A DNA stretch of 64,000 nucleotides from Magnetococcales bacterium (GCA_015232395.1 JADFZT010000015.1:1-64000); one strand, 5' to 3'; positions 24,586 to 34,741 are shown, counted from the stretch's first letter. A program made the numbers and translations. The notes: a model not told the origin generated them from the letters alone.

Positions 24586-25664
24586 ATCATTCCCCTTCCC
24601 CCATGACCTCCCTGCAACGGGTACTCACCACCCTGGGCCACCAGGAGCCGGATCGGGTACCGCTTTTTCTGCTCTTTACCGTCACCGGAGCCCAGGAGAT
24701 GGGACTCTCCATCCGGGACTATTTTTCCAGCGCCAAAAGTGTCGCGGAAGGCCAGTTGCGCCTGAGAAAAAAATATCACAACGACTGCCTCTATGGCTTT
24801 TTCTACGCCGCCATCGAAACCGAAGCCTGGGGGGCGGATGTGATCTGGTTCGAGGATGGCCCTCCCAACGCCGGAGCCCCCATCCTCCGCACCCCTGCCG
24901 ATATCGACCGTTTAACCCCACCCGACATCCTGAAAACCCCCTGCCTGGCCCGGGTGTTGGAAGCCCAATCCCGGATGAAGGAAAAAATCGGTGACGAGGC
25001 CCCCATCATCGGTGTCGCCATCTCCCCTTTTTCCCTGCCGGTGATGCAGATGGGGTTTGGCCCCTATCTGGATCTGATCTACAACGACCGCCCCCGCTTC
25101 CACCAGCTGATGGCCCTCAACGAAGCCTTCACCGTCGCTTGGGCCAACGCCCAACTGGCTGCGGGAGCCACCGCCATCTGCTACTTCGACCCCATCTCCT
25201 CCACCACCACCATTCCCCCTGAACTCTACCGGGAAACGGGACAAACCGTAGCCAAGCGCACCATCAACGCCATCAACGGCCCCACCGCCACCCATTTTGC
25301 CTCGGGCCGGAGCTTATCCATCCTGGATGATGTGGCGGAAACAGGAACGGCCGTAGCCGGCATCAGCACTGAAGAGGATCTGACACAAATCAAAGCAGCC
25401 TGCCAGGGAAAACTGACGATTCTCGGCAACCTCAACGGGGTGGAGATGCGCCGCTGGCGACCGGAAGAGGCTGAAGCCCGGGTCAAAGAGGTGATCCGAC
25501 AAGCAGGAGCCGGGGGAGGGTTCATTCTTTCGGATAACCACGGGGAAATCCCCTACCAAATTTCCCACGAAGTGCTGGAAGCGATCTCCCAGGCGGTGCG
25601 TCGCTGGGGAAATTATCCTCTGGAATGGGTCACCCAGCCGGAAAGTGACCGCCATGAAAGCTGA
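24582..25664 (+). CDS. UroD/MtaA-family methyltransferase-like protein with altered metal site
   Basis: 360 residues, full-length UroD-type TIM barrel. The N-terminus LQRVLTTLGHQEPDRVPLFLLF is the usual start of MtaA/CmuA-like corrinoid methyltransferases, and WADxxWFEDGPPNAGAP-like and YFDPISSTTTIPPELY blocks follow. In MtaA/CmuA enzymes zinc is held by H-x-C and a later Cys. Here the first site reads ATHFASGRS (His238, Ala240 instead of Cys) and the later one LSDNHGEIP (Asn319-His320 where Cys is usual). The fold is clear, but the canonical thiol/zinc chemistry is doubtful, so it may bind a methylated ligand as a sensor. Start ATG overlaps the upstream stop; MTSLQRVL (24603) is an alternative. 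Confidence 0.82.
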   Translation: MNHSPSPMTSLQRVLTTLGHQEPDRVPLFLLFTVTGAQEMGLSIRDYFSSAKSVAEGQLRLRKKYHNDCLYGFFYAAIETEAWGADVIWFEDGPPNAGAPILRTPADIDRLTPPDILKTPCLARVLEAQSRMKEKIGDEAPIIGVAISPFSLPVMQMGFGPYLDLIYNDRPRFHQLMALNEAFTVAWANAQLAAGATAICYFDPISSTTTIPPELYRETGQTVAKRTINAINGPTATHFASGRSLSILDDVAETGTAVAGISTEEDLTQIKAACQGKLTILGNLNGVEMRRWRPEEAEARVKEVIRQAGAGGGFILSDNHGEIPYQISHEVLEAISQAVRRWGNYPLEWVTQPESDRHES

Positions 25665-27417
25665 TCTCACCATTTTGGTTTGTGGTCACCTCCATCGGGA
25701 GGTGGAAGCAGCCGTTGCCGCTGAAGGGTTGCGGGTGGAAGTCAAAACTTTCAGCGCTGACTGTGATCAACCCCTCTCTCACGCCGATGAACTGCTCAAA
25801 ACAGCGAACGCCTGCCCGGGAGAGGTGATGGCTCTGGAGGGCGGATGTCTGACCCCCCACCGGGAGCGATTGACCAAAGCGGGCATCACCCTGTTTGGAG
25901 AGGCCCTCTGTTTTGAACTCCTCGCCAGCCAGGAACTCCTGGCAACCCCTCTGGACCAGGGAGCCCACCTGCTGACACCGGGACTGCTGCAAAATTGGCG
26001 AGAGAAGGCTGCCCGGTGGAATTTTACCCCGGAGCAGGCCAAAAGCTATTTTCAGGAGAGCGGCAGCCATCTGTTGCTTCTGGACACCGGTATTGATCCA
26101 GAGACCGAAACACACCTCAACGCCTTTGCCGATTATACGGGACTTCCCGCCCAGTGCCTGCCGGTGGGATTGGCCTATCTGGGCGCCAGGCTTTCGGCCC
26201 TGGTTTACCAGGAACGCCTCACCCTTCAAAAACAAGAGCTGCTGAGCCGCAACCGACAGCTGGCCGATGCCGCCATGCTGGTGCAGCTGACCGGGCAATT
26301 GACGGTTTTTTTAACCGAAGAGGCGGTGATTCAAGGCACGTTGGAGCTTTTCAACATGCTTTGTGCCCCGGAAAAGATCTCTTTTGCCCCCATGGGGAGT
26401 CCAGAGACCGCTCCCCTTTTCAACTATCCCGAGCCCCTGTCCCCTGAATCCATGACGGCAGAGAGTCAAACATTAACAGCCATCACCGAAAGCGGCCCTC
26501 TTGGCGAAGATGGTTTTGATCTGGTACTCACCAATCAAAACCAAACCATGGGGGTGTTGCGGGTGGCGGGGATCGCTTTTCCCCAACATCGAGACCGTTA
26601 TCTCAACCAGGCGATCCAGGTGGCACCGGTCGCCGGGCTTGCCATCGCCAACGCCCGCACCATGCAGGCCCGGGAGCGGGATGCCAAACGCATCGCCACC
26701 TTGAATCACACCCTGGCCCAACGTCTGGCCGAACTGCACGCCGTCAACGATGAACTCGAAGCCTTCACCTATTCGGTCTCCCACGATCTGCGCAGCCCCC
26801 TACGCGCCATCGACGGCTTCAGCGCGGCCCTGATGCGGGAATATGGAGAACAGCTCGAAGGCAAATCAAACCACTATCTCACCCGGGTACGGGCCGGGGC
26901 CACGCGCATGGGGCAGCTCATCGACGATCTGCTCAAACTCTCCCGCTCCACACGGGGGGAGATGAACAGGAGCAGCTGTGATCTCAGCCTCATGGCAGAA
27001 GAGGTGATAGCGGCTCTGCGCGCCAAGGAGCCACAACGCCAGGTCGAAGTACAGATCGAAACAGGGCTGCAAGCCGATGCCGACGCCCGATTCGTGCGGG
27101 TGGCGTTGGAAAACCTCCTGGGCAACGCCTGGAAATATACCGGTCGCACCCCCAATCCACGAATTACCATGAGCCGGGATGGCGACCATTTTGTCATCGG
27201 TGACAATGGTGCCGGGTTTGATATGGCCTATGCCAAGCGGCTGTTTCAACCCTTTCAACGATTGCACGACGAAACTGAATTTGAAGGCAGCGGCATCGGC
27301 TTGAGTACGGTTAAAAGAGTGATCCAGCGCCACGGCGGCGATATTCGCGTTGAATCAGCTGTCGGCGAGGGGACTCGCTTTTATTTTAGTCTGGAACCAG
27401 AGGAGAGTTCATCATGA
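25654..27417 (+). CDS. Histidine kinase with DUF1638-like N-terminal domain
   Basis: 587 residues from ATG 25654 (GGAAAG ~10 nt upstream; GTG 25645 possible), overlapping the UroD-like gene by 11 nt. Residues ~1-190 (LTILVCGHLHREVEAA, ALEGGCLTPH, LFGEALCFELLASQ, HLLTPGLLQNWREKAA) resemble DUF1638, a family found with corrinoid/methyl-transfer genes. A GAF-like segment (~200-340) follows, then a coiled coil, HisKA (FTYSVSHDLRSPLRAIDGF, His ~377) and HATPase (ALENLLGNAWKYTG, IGDNGAGFDMAYAKRLFQPFQRLH, GSGIGLSTVKRVIQRHGG). No membrane helix: cytoplasmic kinase. The phytochrome-like HisKA type pairs with Rcp1-like regulators, and such a gene is next. Confidence 0.82.
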   Translation: MKADLTILVCGHLHREVEAAVAAEGLRVEVKTFSADCDQPLSHADELLKTANACPGEVMALEGGCLTPHRERLTKAGITLFGEALCFELLASQELLATPLDQGAHLLTPGLLQNWREKAARWNFTPEQAKSYFQESGSHLLLLDTGIDPETETHLNAFADYTGLPAQCLPVGLAYLGARLSALVYQERLTLQKQELLSRNRQLADAAMLVQLTGQLTVFLTEEAVIQGTLELFNMLCAPEKISFAPMGSPETAPLFNYPEPLSPESMTAESQTLTAITESGPLGEDGFDLVLTNQNQTMGVLRVAGIAFPQHRDRYLNQAIQVAPVAGLAIANARTMQARERDAKRIATLNHTLAQRLAELHAVNDELEAFTYSVSHDLRSPLRAIDGFSAALMREYGEQLEGKSNHYLTRVRAGATRMGQLIDDLLKLSRSTRGEMNRSSCDLSLMAEEVIAALRAKEPQRQVEVQIETGLQADADARFVRVALENLLGNAWKYTGRTPNPRITMSRDGDHFVIGDNGAGFDMAYAKRLFQPFQRLHDETEFEGSGIGLSTVKRVIQRHGGDIRVESAVGEGTRFYFSLEPEESSS

Positions 27418-27860
27418 ACCAACCCACTATTTTTCTGGTAGAAGATAATCCAGACGATGTGGAGCTGACCCTCAAAGTGCTCCAGGACCATCATTTTCAT
27501 GCCCATGTAGAGGTTGCCCGGGATGGTGCCGAAGCGGTCGCATTCCTGACAGGGGCCAAAAAATCCCTCAGAGGCAAGTGGCCCCCCCACGTCATCCTGC
27601 TGGATTTGAATCTGCCCAAGCTGCCCGGCCTTGCCGTCTTGCGCCATTTGCGAAACGACCCCCTCATGGCCTGCACACCGGTCATCGTACTCACCACCTC
27701 CGACGACGCCCACGAATGCGATGAATGCTATAATGAAGGCGCTACCAGCTTCATTCGCAAACCGGTCGCCTATGAGCAATTCGAAAAAGTAATCCAGCAA
27801 CTGGGTCATTATTGGCTTGACCTCAACATGCCACCCCCCCGGAAAATTCAGGGCTTATGA
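27414..27860 (+). CDS. Rcp1-like single-domain response regulator
   Basis: 148 residues, a stand-alone receiver of the Rcp1/phytochrome-partner type: FLVEDNPDDVELTLKVL (acidic pocket), VILLDLNLPKLPGLAVL (phospho-Asp), VIVLTTSDDAHE (conserved Thr/Ser), FIRKPVAYEQF (conserved Lys). The N-terminal EDNPDD and the insertion before VILLDLNLPK are typical of receivers paired with HisKA kinases like the one encoded just upstream. It overlaps both neighbours by ATGA, so the phosphorelay components are probably made in fixed ratio. No output domain. Confidence 0.9.
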   Translation: MNQPTIFLVEDNPDDVELTLKVLQDHHFHAHVEVARDGAEAVAFLTGAKKSLRGKWPPHVILLDLNLPKLPGLAVLRHLRNDPLMACTPVIVLTTSDDAHECDECYNEGATSFIRKPVAYEQFEKVIQQLGHYWLDLNMPPPRKIQGL

Positions 27861-30800
27861 ATAATCCGGTCAACGTGCTGATCGTCGACGACTCTCCCGA
27901 CGATGCCGAACTCCTTGGCATGGAACTCTCCAGCAATGGCCTCCACGCCCATTGGCGACGGGTGGATGATGAACCGGGCCTATTAGCCGCCTATCGGGAA
28001 GAGCCATGGGATGTGGTGCTGTGCGATATCCGCATGCCCCACCTGAGCACGGAACGGGTCTTGGAAATCACCCGGGAAACCGATCCTGACACCCCGGTGA
28101 TCATCATTTCCGGAACCGTGAATGAAGCCGACGCCATCAATTTTTTCAAGGCTGGCGCCCGTGATTTTCTCTCCAAGGATAATCTCGCCCGGCTGCCCAT
28201 GGCCATTCGCCGGGAAATGGTGGAGCATGATTCCCGCCAGGCCCGGCGTCAGGCAGAGGAGCAGTTGCGACATCGGGAATCCCACCTGCGTTCCCTGCTC
28301 AATGCCATGGCCGAAGGGGTCTATGTGGTCGATATGGATGGCCTCTGCACCACCGTCAACCCCGCCTGTATCCAGCTGCTTGGTTACGATAGTGCTGATG
28401 ATCTCATCGGCCAACAGATGCATGAACTGGTTCACCACACCCATAGCGATGGCCGCGCCTCCCCCAGAGAAACCTGCCCCATTCATAATGTCATTGAGAC
28501 GGGAACCCCCTTCAAGGAAAGCGATCAGTTCCTGTGGCGTCGGGATGGCAGTGGCTTTCCCGCCTCCATTCAGGCTGTGGCTCTGAAGGATGGGGATGTG
28601 GTGACCGGAGCAGTAATCACCTTTTGGGATATCAGCGAGGAGCGGGCCGCCGCCCAAGCTTTGCAGGCCAGTGAGGAGCGCTATAAACTAGCCGAAAATG
28701 CCGTCAATGATGGGGTTTGGGATTGGAATATTCTGGAAAATACCGTCTACTATTCCCCCCGCTGGAAGGAAATTTTGGGCTTCCGGGACGACGAACTGCC
28801 CAATACGGAATCATCCTTCTTCGATCTGGTCCACCCAGAGGACAAAACCGCTGTCAATCTGGCTATTGAGAACCATTTGGAAAAGAACGAACGCTACGCC
28901 CTTGAGTTTCGTCTGCGGCACAAAGACGGCAGTTACCGCTGGATTTTGAGTCGGGGAGAAGCGGTCCGGAACGAGGATGGCCAACCGATCCGCATGATCG
29001 GCTCCATCAGCGACATTACTGAACGCAAGCGGATGTATGATGCCCTCTCAGAGAGCGAAACCCGGCTGCGCTCCATCCTCGACTATGCCCCCGCCTTGAT
29101 CTCCACCAAGGATCTGGAAGGCACGATCACGCTGGTCAACCCCCGTTTTTCGGTCCTGGCAGGCCCTTCTCCGGAAGATTTCATTGGCAAAAACGTCTAC
29201 GACCTTTTCCCCCACGATATCGCCGATGCCCTGTGGAAAAATGATTTGGCGGCCCGCGAAGGTCCAGTAGAGGTGGAAGAGGTCGTCGGCCACAAAGATG
29301 GCACCCTGCACACCTACCTGACCACCAAGTTTCCGTTAACGGATGAATCGGGGGCTCTTTTCGGCACCTGCGCCATCTCCACGGATATCACCGACCGCAA
29401 GGAGATGGAAGCCGCTTTACGCAAAAGTGAAGATCAATTCCGCTCGCTGGTGGAATCCACCTCCGATTGGATCTGGGAACTCGATACCGAGGCCAATTTC
29501 AATTATGTCTCCCCCCGGGTGAAGGAAATCCTGGGTTATGAGCCCGAAGAAATTGTTGGCAAGCTGACCGGTTTTGATCTCATGCCCGGGGAAGAAGCCG
29601 AAAAAATCCGCCAAAAATATATCGAATTCGTAGCCGCAGCCAAACCCTTCAACAACATGGTCAACGTCAACCTCCACAAGGATGGACGACAAGTGATCAT
29701 GGAGTCCAGCGGTCGTCCTTTTTTTAATGAATCAGGCAAGCTCCTTGGGTTTCGCGGTATCGACCGGGATATCACTGAACGCATACACGCTGAGGAGGCT
29801 CTGAAAGAGAGGTTGAAGGAGCTGGCATGCCTCTATGCTGTCAATCGCTATATGCAGGAAGATTTAAGCATTGACGATTTTTGCAGCCTCACCGTCAAAC
29901 GCACGGTGTCAGCCATGCAGCATCCGGAATTGGCTGTACCGATCATTGAGCTGCACGACCGGCAAATCACCACCGACAAATATTCGGAAAAACTCTTTCA
30001 CAACCTCCAGCAAACCATCCGCGTCAAAGGGGAGGCCATCGGCAGCTTCAGGATCTACTATTCCGAAGAAAAACCCTTCCTGATTCCAGAAGCACAAAAC
30101 CTGGTCAACGCCATTGCCGAAACCATTGGCCGCTGGCTTGAACGCAAGGAGGCGGAAACGGAACTGATCGAAACCCGGGATGCCGCAAACAAGGCCAATC
30201 GCGTCAAAAGTATTTTTCTGGCCACCATGTCCCACGAAATTCGCACTCCCATGAACGCCATCCTGGGCATGGCTGAACTACTCACCGAGACCAGGCTTAG
30301 CGAAACCCAAGCGTGGTACGTCAACACCATCAATCGCTCGGCTGAAACACTCCTGGCCCTTATCAACGACATTCTCGACCTTTCCAAGGTGGAGGCGGGT
30401 CAACTGACCTTGGAGGAAACGTCCCTCAGCCCGGAACTCTTGATCGACAACATTTTGGATCTTTTTTCCCTCACAGCCATGGAAAAAGGAATCACGCTCA
30501 CCTCTTCAATTGATAAAGGCGTTCCCGAAAAGCTCCTGGGGGATCCCACCCGATTGCGGCAGGTGCTGCAAAATTTGGTTGGCAATGCCATCAAATTTAC
30601 CAATCAGGGGGAGGTCAGGGTTACGGTAACCAGTGATGCCAATCATCTGGTCACATTCACGGTAATCGACAACGGCATCGGCATTCCCAAAGCACGACAA
30701 GGCGATATTTTTCAGCCCTTTACCCAAGCAGACTCCTCCACCACCCGCAAACACGGCGGAACAGGCCTGGGGCTGGCCATCTGTCGGCGGCTGGCTGAAT

Positions 30801-31366
30801 TGATGAAAGGCCAAATCACCCTGAAAAGCCAGCCCGGGGAGGGCAGTACATTCACATTGACCGTGCCTTTAAAGTTGGCTCCAAAGGAGGACTCCTCAGC
30901 TAAAAAGAAAAGGAAAACCAAGAAAACCAAGAAAACCAAGCGCCTTCTCTCCCCCGAGACGACCTTTTCCGAAGTGGGCCTAAAAATATTACTGGTGGAC
31001 GACGCTGAGGATAACCGGCTTTTGATCCAGGCCTTCATGAAAAAGACCCCACACCATTTGACCATGGCCGAAAATGGTGAAGAGGCGGTCAGCCTGTTTA
31101 AAGACGGCCTCTTTGATATCGTGCTGATGGACATTCAGATGCCGGTGATGGATGGCTATGAGGCCACCCAAAACATTCGCGCCTGGGAAAAAGAAAACAA
31201 CAGACTTCCCACCCCCATCCTGGCTTTAACTGCCCATGTCATGATGGAGGAAGCGGAAAAAATCAAGGCCGCCGGGTGTGATCTGCACTTGGCGAAACCC
31301 ATTCGCAAACAGCGGCTGATTGAGGCAATCAACACATTCAGGCCAGACTCCGGGGAAAGCAGCTGA
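27857..31366 (+). CDS. REC-PASx4-GAF-HisKA-HATPase-REC hybrid kinase
   Basis: 1169 residues, no membrane helix. Order: receiver ~5-125 ([24 protein letters not shown]), PAS ~145-260 ([24 protein letters not shown]), PAS ~273-395 ([24 protein letters not shown]), PAS ~397-520, PAS ~522-650 ([16 protein letters not shown]), GAF-like ~655-770, HisKA ([19 protein letters not shown], His ~793), HATPase (~890-1005, [12 protein letters not shown]), a Lys-rich linker, and a terminal receiver (~1035-1155, [11 protein letters not shown], phospho-Asp ~1092). Its N-terminal receiver could take phosphate from the upstream DUF1638-like kinase. It overlaps the upstream gene by ATGA and is the last of the tightly linked five-gene unit. 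Confidence 0.9.
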   Translation: MNNPVNVLIVDDSPDDAELLGMELSSNGLHAHWRRVDDEPGLLAAYREEPWDVVLCDIRMPHLSTERVLEITRETDPDTPVIIISGTVNEADAINFFKAGARDFLSKDNLARLPMAIRREMVEHDSRQARRQAEEQLRHRESHLRSLLNAMAEGVYVVDMDGLCTTVNPACIQLLGYDSADDLIGQQMHELVHHTHSDGRASPRETCPIHNVIETGTPFKESDQFLWRRDGSGFPASIQAVALKDGDVVTGAVITFWDISEERAAAQALQASEERYKLAENAVNDGVWDWNILENTVYYSPRWKEILGFRDDELPNTESSFFDLVHPEDKTAVNLAIENHLEKNERYALEFRLRHKDGSYRWILSRGEAVRNEDGQPIRMIGSISDITERKRMYDALSESETRLRSILDYAPALISTKDLEGTITLVNPRFSVLAGPSPEDFIGKNVYDLFPHDIADALWKNDLAAREGPVEVEEVVGHKDGTLHTYLTTKFPLTDESGALFGTCAISTDITDRKEMEAALRKSEDQFRSLVESTSDWIWELDTEANFNYVSPRVKEILGYEPEEIVGKLTGFDLMPGEEAEKIRQKYIEFVAAAKPFNNMVNVNLHKDGRQVIMESSGRPFFNESGKLLGFRGIDRDITERIHAEEALKERLKELACLYAVNRYMQEDLSIDDFCSLTVKRTVSAMQHPELAVPIIELHDRQITTDKYSEKLFHNLQQTIRVKGEAIGSFRIYYSEEKPFLIPEAQNLVNAIAETIGRWLERKEAETELIETRDAANKANRVKSIFLATMSHEIRTPMNAILGMAELLTETRLSETQAWYVNTINRSAETLLALINDILDLSKVEAGQLTLEETSLSPELLIDNILDLFSLTAMEKGITLTSSIDKGVPEKLLGDPTRLRQVLQNLVGNAIKFTNQGEVRVTVTSDANHLVTFTVIDNGIGIPKARQGDIFQPFTQADSSTTRKHGGTGLGLAICRRLAELMKGQITLKSQPGEGSTFTLTVPLKLAPKEDSSAKKKRKTKKTKKTKRLLSPETTFSEVGLKILLVDDAEDNRLLIQAFMKKTPHHLTMAENGEEAVSLFKDGLFDIVLMDIQMPVMDGYEATQNIRAWEKENNRLPTPILALTAHVMMEEAEKIKAAGCDLHLAKPIRKQRLIEAINTFRPDSGESS
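30914..30940. repeat. 9-bp in-frame tandem repeat coding a Lys/Thr linker
   Basis: AAAACCAAG is repeated three times exactly, within a longer A-rich stretch from 30899. It encodes the K-T-K repeat in the linker between HATPase and the terminal receiver. Being 9 bp, copy-number change would alter linker length without a frameshift. Confidence 0.85.
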
Positions 31367-31625
31367 TCCCTTCAAAAAAGGGGGGGAGCTTAGTCGGACG
31401 GACTGGTATTGATCCATCATCAGGAACGGAAAAGTTCCCCCACATTAAATTCAAGCGAATTTTGGCTGATGAGTTGGCATTTTGTTCGATTCAGGGCAAA
31501 ATGTCATTTCTCAGGAGAAAAACCGGTAAATTGCTGCCGGGTTGAGAATGGATCATCTACGAAGAAGAGGTAGAATCGGAACATTTCGCTTTGCGCCTGT
31601 TTTGAGTCATTAGCGGAGTTATTGA

Positions 31626-32567
31626 ATGCGTTGGATCAAATCAGCCACTCTGGCCATCCTGCTGGTAGCCTTCGGTCTATTGGCTCTGAAATTCAATCAA
31701 ACAGAAGAGGTGGTCCACCAAGTCAATTTCAATCAAATTGCTGAAGAGGCGAGCCCCAAAACAGTGGATAATCGACCTGTTTTGCGGGTGGCTGTGGCTG
31801 CCATGATCTCCCCCAAGGAGACCAAAAAATATTATAACGAACTCCTCCGCCTCATCGGCCAGCGCCTGGGCATGCGCACTGAATTTTACCAGCGCAAAAC
31901 CTACGCCGAAATCAACGACCTGCTGGAGACGAAACAGATTGACACCGCCTTTGTCTGTGCCGGCCCCTATGTGTCGGGACATGAAAAATTTGGCATGGAA
32001 ATCATCGCTGTGCCGGTGGTCAACGATCAGCCACTCTATTATTCCTATTTTCTGGTCCACCGCGATAGCCCCATCACCACCTTTGCAGAACTGCGGGGCA
32101 AGCGTTTTGCCTTTACCGATCCGGACTCCAACACCGGACGCCTGGTCCCCACCTATGTACTGGCGCAACAGGATGAAACCCCCGAATCCTTCTTTGGCGA
32201 AACCTTTTTTACCCACAGCCACGACAATTCCATTCAAGCAGTCGCCGAAGGTCTTGCCGACGGGGCGGCGGTGGATTCGCTGATCTGGGATTTTATGGAT
32301 CGGATCAATCCCAAATACACCCGTTTTACCCGAATTATCGAAAAATCTCCCCCTTACGGCATCCCCCCGATTGTTGTTCATCCCGATCTGCCCCTGGCCA
32401 CCAAAGAGCGCCTGCGACAGATATTTACAGAACTTCACAACGATCCAGAGGCCATTCCCTTGTTGCGCCTGCTTCAAATCCAACGATTCGATTCGGGCAA
32501 CGATGAGATATACGACTCGGTGCGGCTCATGGAAAATTGGCTCCACGACCACAACCAGGACCTCTGA
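31626..32567 (+). CDS. PhnD-like periplasmic binding protein
   Basis: 313 residues with an N-terminal membrane/signal segment (LAILLVAFGLLALKF) followed by a phosphate/phosphite/phosphonate-type binding domain: LRVAVAAMISPKETKKYYNELLRLIGQRLG, IDTAFVCAGPYVSG (ligand loop), LRGKRFAFTDPDSNTGRLVP (typical PhnD signature), and SLIWDFMDRINP. No ABC permease or ATPase is nearby. The next gene, 2 nt downstream, encodes a hybrid kinase with a small periplasmic domain, so this protein probably serves as a sensory ligand carrier rather than in transport. GGAG 8-9 nt upstream of ATG. The signal segment may remain as an anchor. Confidence 0.85.
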   Translation: MRWIKSATLAILLVAFGLLALKFNQTEEVVHQVNFNQIAEEASPKTVDNRPVLRVAVAAMISPKETKKYYNELLRLIGQRLGMRTEFYQRKTYAEINDLLETKQIDTAFVCAGPYVSGHEKFGMEIIAVPVVNDQPLYYSYFLVHRDSPITTFAELRGKRFAFTDPDSNTGRLVPTYVLAQQDETPESFFGETFFTHSHDNSIQAVAEGLADGAAVDSLIWDFMDRINPKYTRFTRIIEKSPPYGIPPIVVHPDLPLATKERLRQIFTELHNDPEAIPLLRLLQIQRFDSGNDEIYDSVRLMENWLHDHNQDL

Positions 32568-32569
32568 TC

Positions 32570-34717
32570 ATGGGGCTTTCTCTCCGGCAACGGATTTTTC
32601 TGCGCCTGGAAGGATTGCTGATCCTGCTGATCATCGCTGTTTTTATTTCAACAGCCGCCTTTGATATTCCCAACCATTATCGTGACAGCAAGGCGCTTTA
32701 CGGCAAGCAGGCCCACATTCTGGCACGACAATCCTCTGAACTGATTTTGTGGGATGACCGATTTGGACTAAAAAAACTACTGACAAAAGTCGTTCAGAGT
32801 GACGAAGCCATTGGTTACGCCTTTATCGAAAACAATACCGTTCCTCTGGTGCATACCTTTGCCAAAGGTGTTCCCCAAGAATTGTTGGCGCTTTATTCGG
32901 CAAGGGTTTCGGTAGAAGCGCCAGATAACATCACCCTGGAGGATGAACAGGGACAAATCTGGTTTAATATCAGTGTCAGACTTGAGGATAGCGGCACAAC
33001 CCTTCATATGGGTATCGCCAAAAAAGTTCTTTTTCAGCGGAGCATCCACGATCTTAAAGGCGCGGCTGTTTTCATGCTGGTGCTCTTTTTGATCGGTACG
33101 GCCATCGCCAAAGGCATCACGTCGGTCACCACCCTGGAAGTGGATGCCGCCACAGACTCCCTCAAACGCAGCGAAGAACGATTCCGCTCAGTCACCCAAT
33201 CCGCCTCGGACGCCATCATATCCGTTGACCACGAAGGCCGGATTTTATCCTGGAACAGAGGCGCTGAAATGATCTTCGGATATAGCCAGGATGAAATTTT
33301 GGGGCAACCCGTTGATCGCATTATTCCGGAACGATACCGCCAGAGTCATCATGCTTCCTTTGATGTAGCAGTCAAGATCGGCACCACCAAATTGGCAGGT
33401 CAAGCACTCGAATTGATGGCTTTACACAAAGATGGTCATGAATGTCAGGTGGAACTCACCCTGGGGGATTGGACCATTGGCAAAGTGCACTATTTTTCTG
33501 CTGTCATTCGGGATATTTCCGAGCGCAAAAAAGCCGAGGAAGCCCTTCGGGGCAAGAAGGTCGCTGAGGCGGCCAACCAGGCCAAGAGCCATTTTTTGGC
33601 CACCATGTCCCACGAAATTCGCACGCCCCTTAATTCCATCCTGGGTATGGGTGAACTCCTGAGGGAAACCCAGCTGAACGAAACCCAGGCCTGGTATGTC
33701 AAAACCCTCTCCAGCTCAGGAAATACCCTCTTTAACCTGATCAACGATATTCTCGACCTGTCGAAAGTGGAAGCGGGCCAATTGACTCTGGAACACGCCC
33801 CGTTCAACCTCAAACAACTGGTGGAAGAGAGCTACGAGCTGTTTACCTTTTCCGCTCTGGAAAAGGGAATCGCCTTTGACTATCAATTCGGTGAAGGGCT
33901 TTCCCAGTGGGTGATGGGTGACCAAACCCGGTTGCGGCAGGTGTTGTTAAACCTGATCGGCAACGCCATTAAATTTACCCAGCATGGCTCGGTCACCTTG
34001 ACTGTGGAGGAGAGAAAGGAAGGAAAAATCGCCTTTGTCGTCACCGATACCGGCCCGGGTATTCCCAAAGAAAAACAGGCGGAAATTTTCCATCCCTTCA
34101 CCCAAGCCGATACCTCCACCACCCGAGCTTATGGTGGAACGGGTCTCGGGCTCACGATCTGTCGGCGACTGGCGAATCTGATGGGAGGGGGAATCACCCT
34201 ACAGAGCACAGCCGGTCAAGGTAGCGCCTTTACCTTTACAGCACCGCTTCCAGCTGCCGGGTCGGGAGAAATGGTGACCGTGGAGGCGCTGACATCTGAA
34301 ATGCCCAGCCCTTCCGGAATTACCCCCGCTAATAAGGCTGAACAGAGCCTGAAAATATTGTTGGTGGATGATGCCCTGGATAACAGGCTGTTAGTGCAGG
34401 CTTTCCTGAAAAAAAGCCCCCACCGATTGGTCATGGCCGAAAATGGAGCCGATGCCGTTGCCCAATTTAAAAGCCAACAGTTCGATCTGGTCTTTATGGA
34501 CATCCAGATGCCGGTGATGGATGGCTATCAGGCGACCCGAAAAATTCGTGCCTGGGAGGTCGAAACCGGTGCCAAGCCCACACCCATTCTGGCCTTGACC
34601 GCCCACGCCTTGACCGAAGAGTCGGAGCAGATCAAGGCGGCTGGGTGTGATCTGCACCTGACCAAACCAATCCAAAAAAAACGTCTTCTGGGTGCCATCC
34701 ATCAGTTCATGGGATAA
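32570..34717 (+). CDS. Membrane PAS hybrid histidine kinase
   Basis: 715 residues from ATG 32570 (the frame is open 33 nt further upstream inside the previous gene). Two membrane helices (~10-30 and ~168-190) bracket a ~135-residue periplasmic domain. Then PAS (~205-330, SASDAIISVDHEGRILSWNRGAEMIFGYS), HisKA ([19 protein letters not shown], His ~348), HATPase (GTGLGLTICRRLANLMGG) and receiver (LLVDDALDNRLL, phospho-Asp ~644). The kinase core is close in sequence to those of the kinases at 18957 and 27857, indicating recent paralogy. No HPt. Probably senses the upstream PhnD-like protein. Confidence 0.9.
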   Translation: MGLSLRQRIFLRLEGLLILLIIAVFISTAAFDIPNHYRDSKALYGKQAHILARQSSELILWDDRFGLKKLLTKVVQSDEAIGYAFIENNTVPLVHTFAKGVPQELLALYSARVSVEAPDNITLEDEQGQIWFNISVRLEDSGTTLHMGIAKKVLFQRSIHDLKGAAVFMLVLFLIGTAIAKGITSVTTLEVDAATDSLKRSEERFRSVTQSASDAIISVDHEGRILSWNRGAEMIFGYSQDEILGQPVDRIIPERYRQSHHASFDVAVKIGTTKLAGQALELMALHKDGHECQVELTLGDWTIGKVHYFSAVIRDISERKKAEEALRGKKVAEAANQAKSHFLATMSHEIRTPLNSILGMGELLRETQLNETQAWYVKTLSSSGNTLFNLINDILDLSKVEAGQLTLEHAPFNLKQLVEESYELFTFSALEKGIAFDYQFGEGLSQWVMGDQTRLRQVLLNLIGNAIKFTQHGSVTLTVEERKEGKIAFVVTDTGPGIPKEKQAEIFHPFTQADTSTTRAYGGTGLGLTICRRLANLMGGGITLQSTAGQGSAFTFTAPLPAAGSGEMVTVEALTSEMPSPSGITPANKAEQSLKILLVDDALDNRLLVQAFLKKSPHRLVMAENGADAVAQFKSQQFDLVFMDIQMPVMDGYQATRKIRAWEVETGAKPTPILALTAHALTEESEQIKAAGCDLHLTKPIQKKRLLGAIHQFMG

Positions 34718-34741
34718 TATCTGCGCCATCCACCAAACAGC

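Noticed and set aside
31366-31400. Terminator after the giant hybrid kinase (CCCTT...AAGGG)
   Set aside because: The stem is short, the loop A-rich and G residues rather than a T-tract follow.
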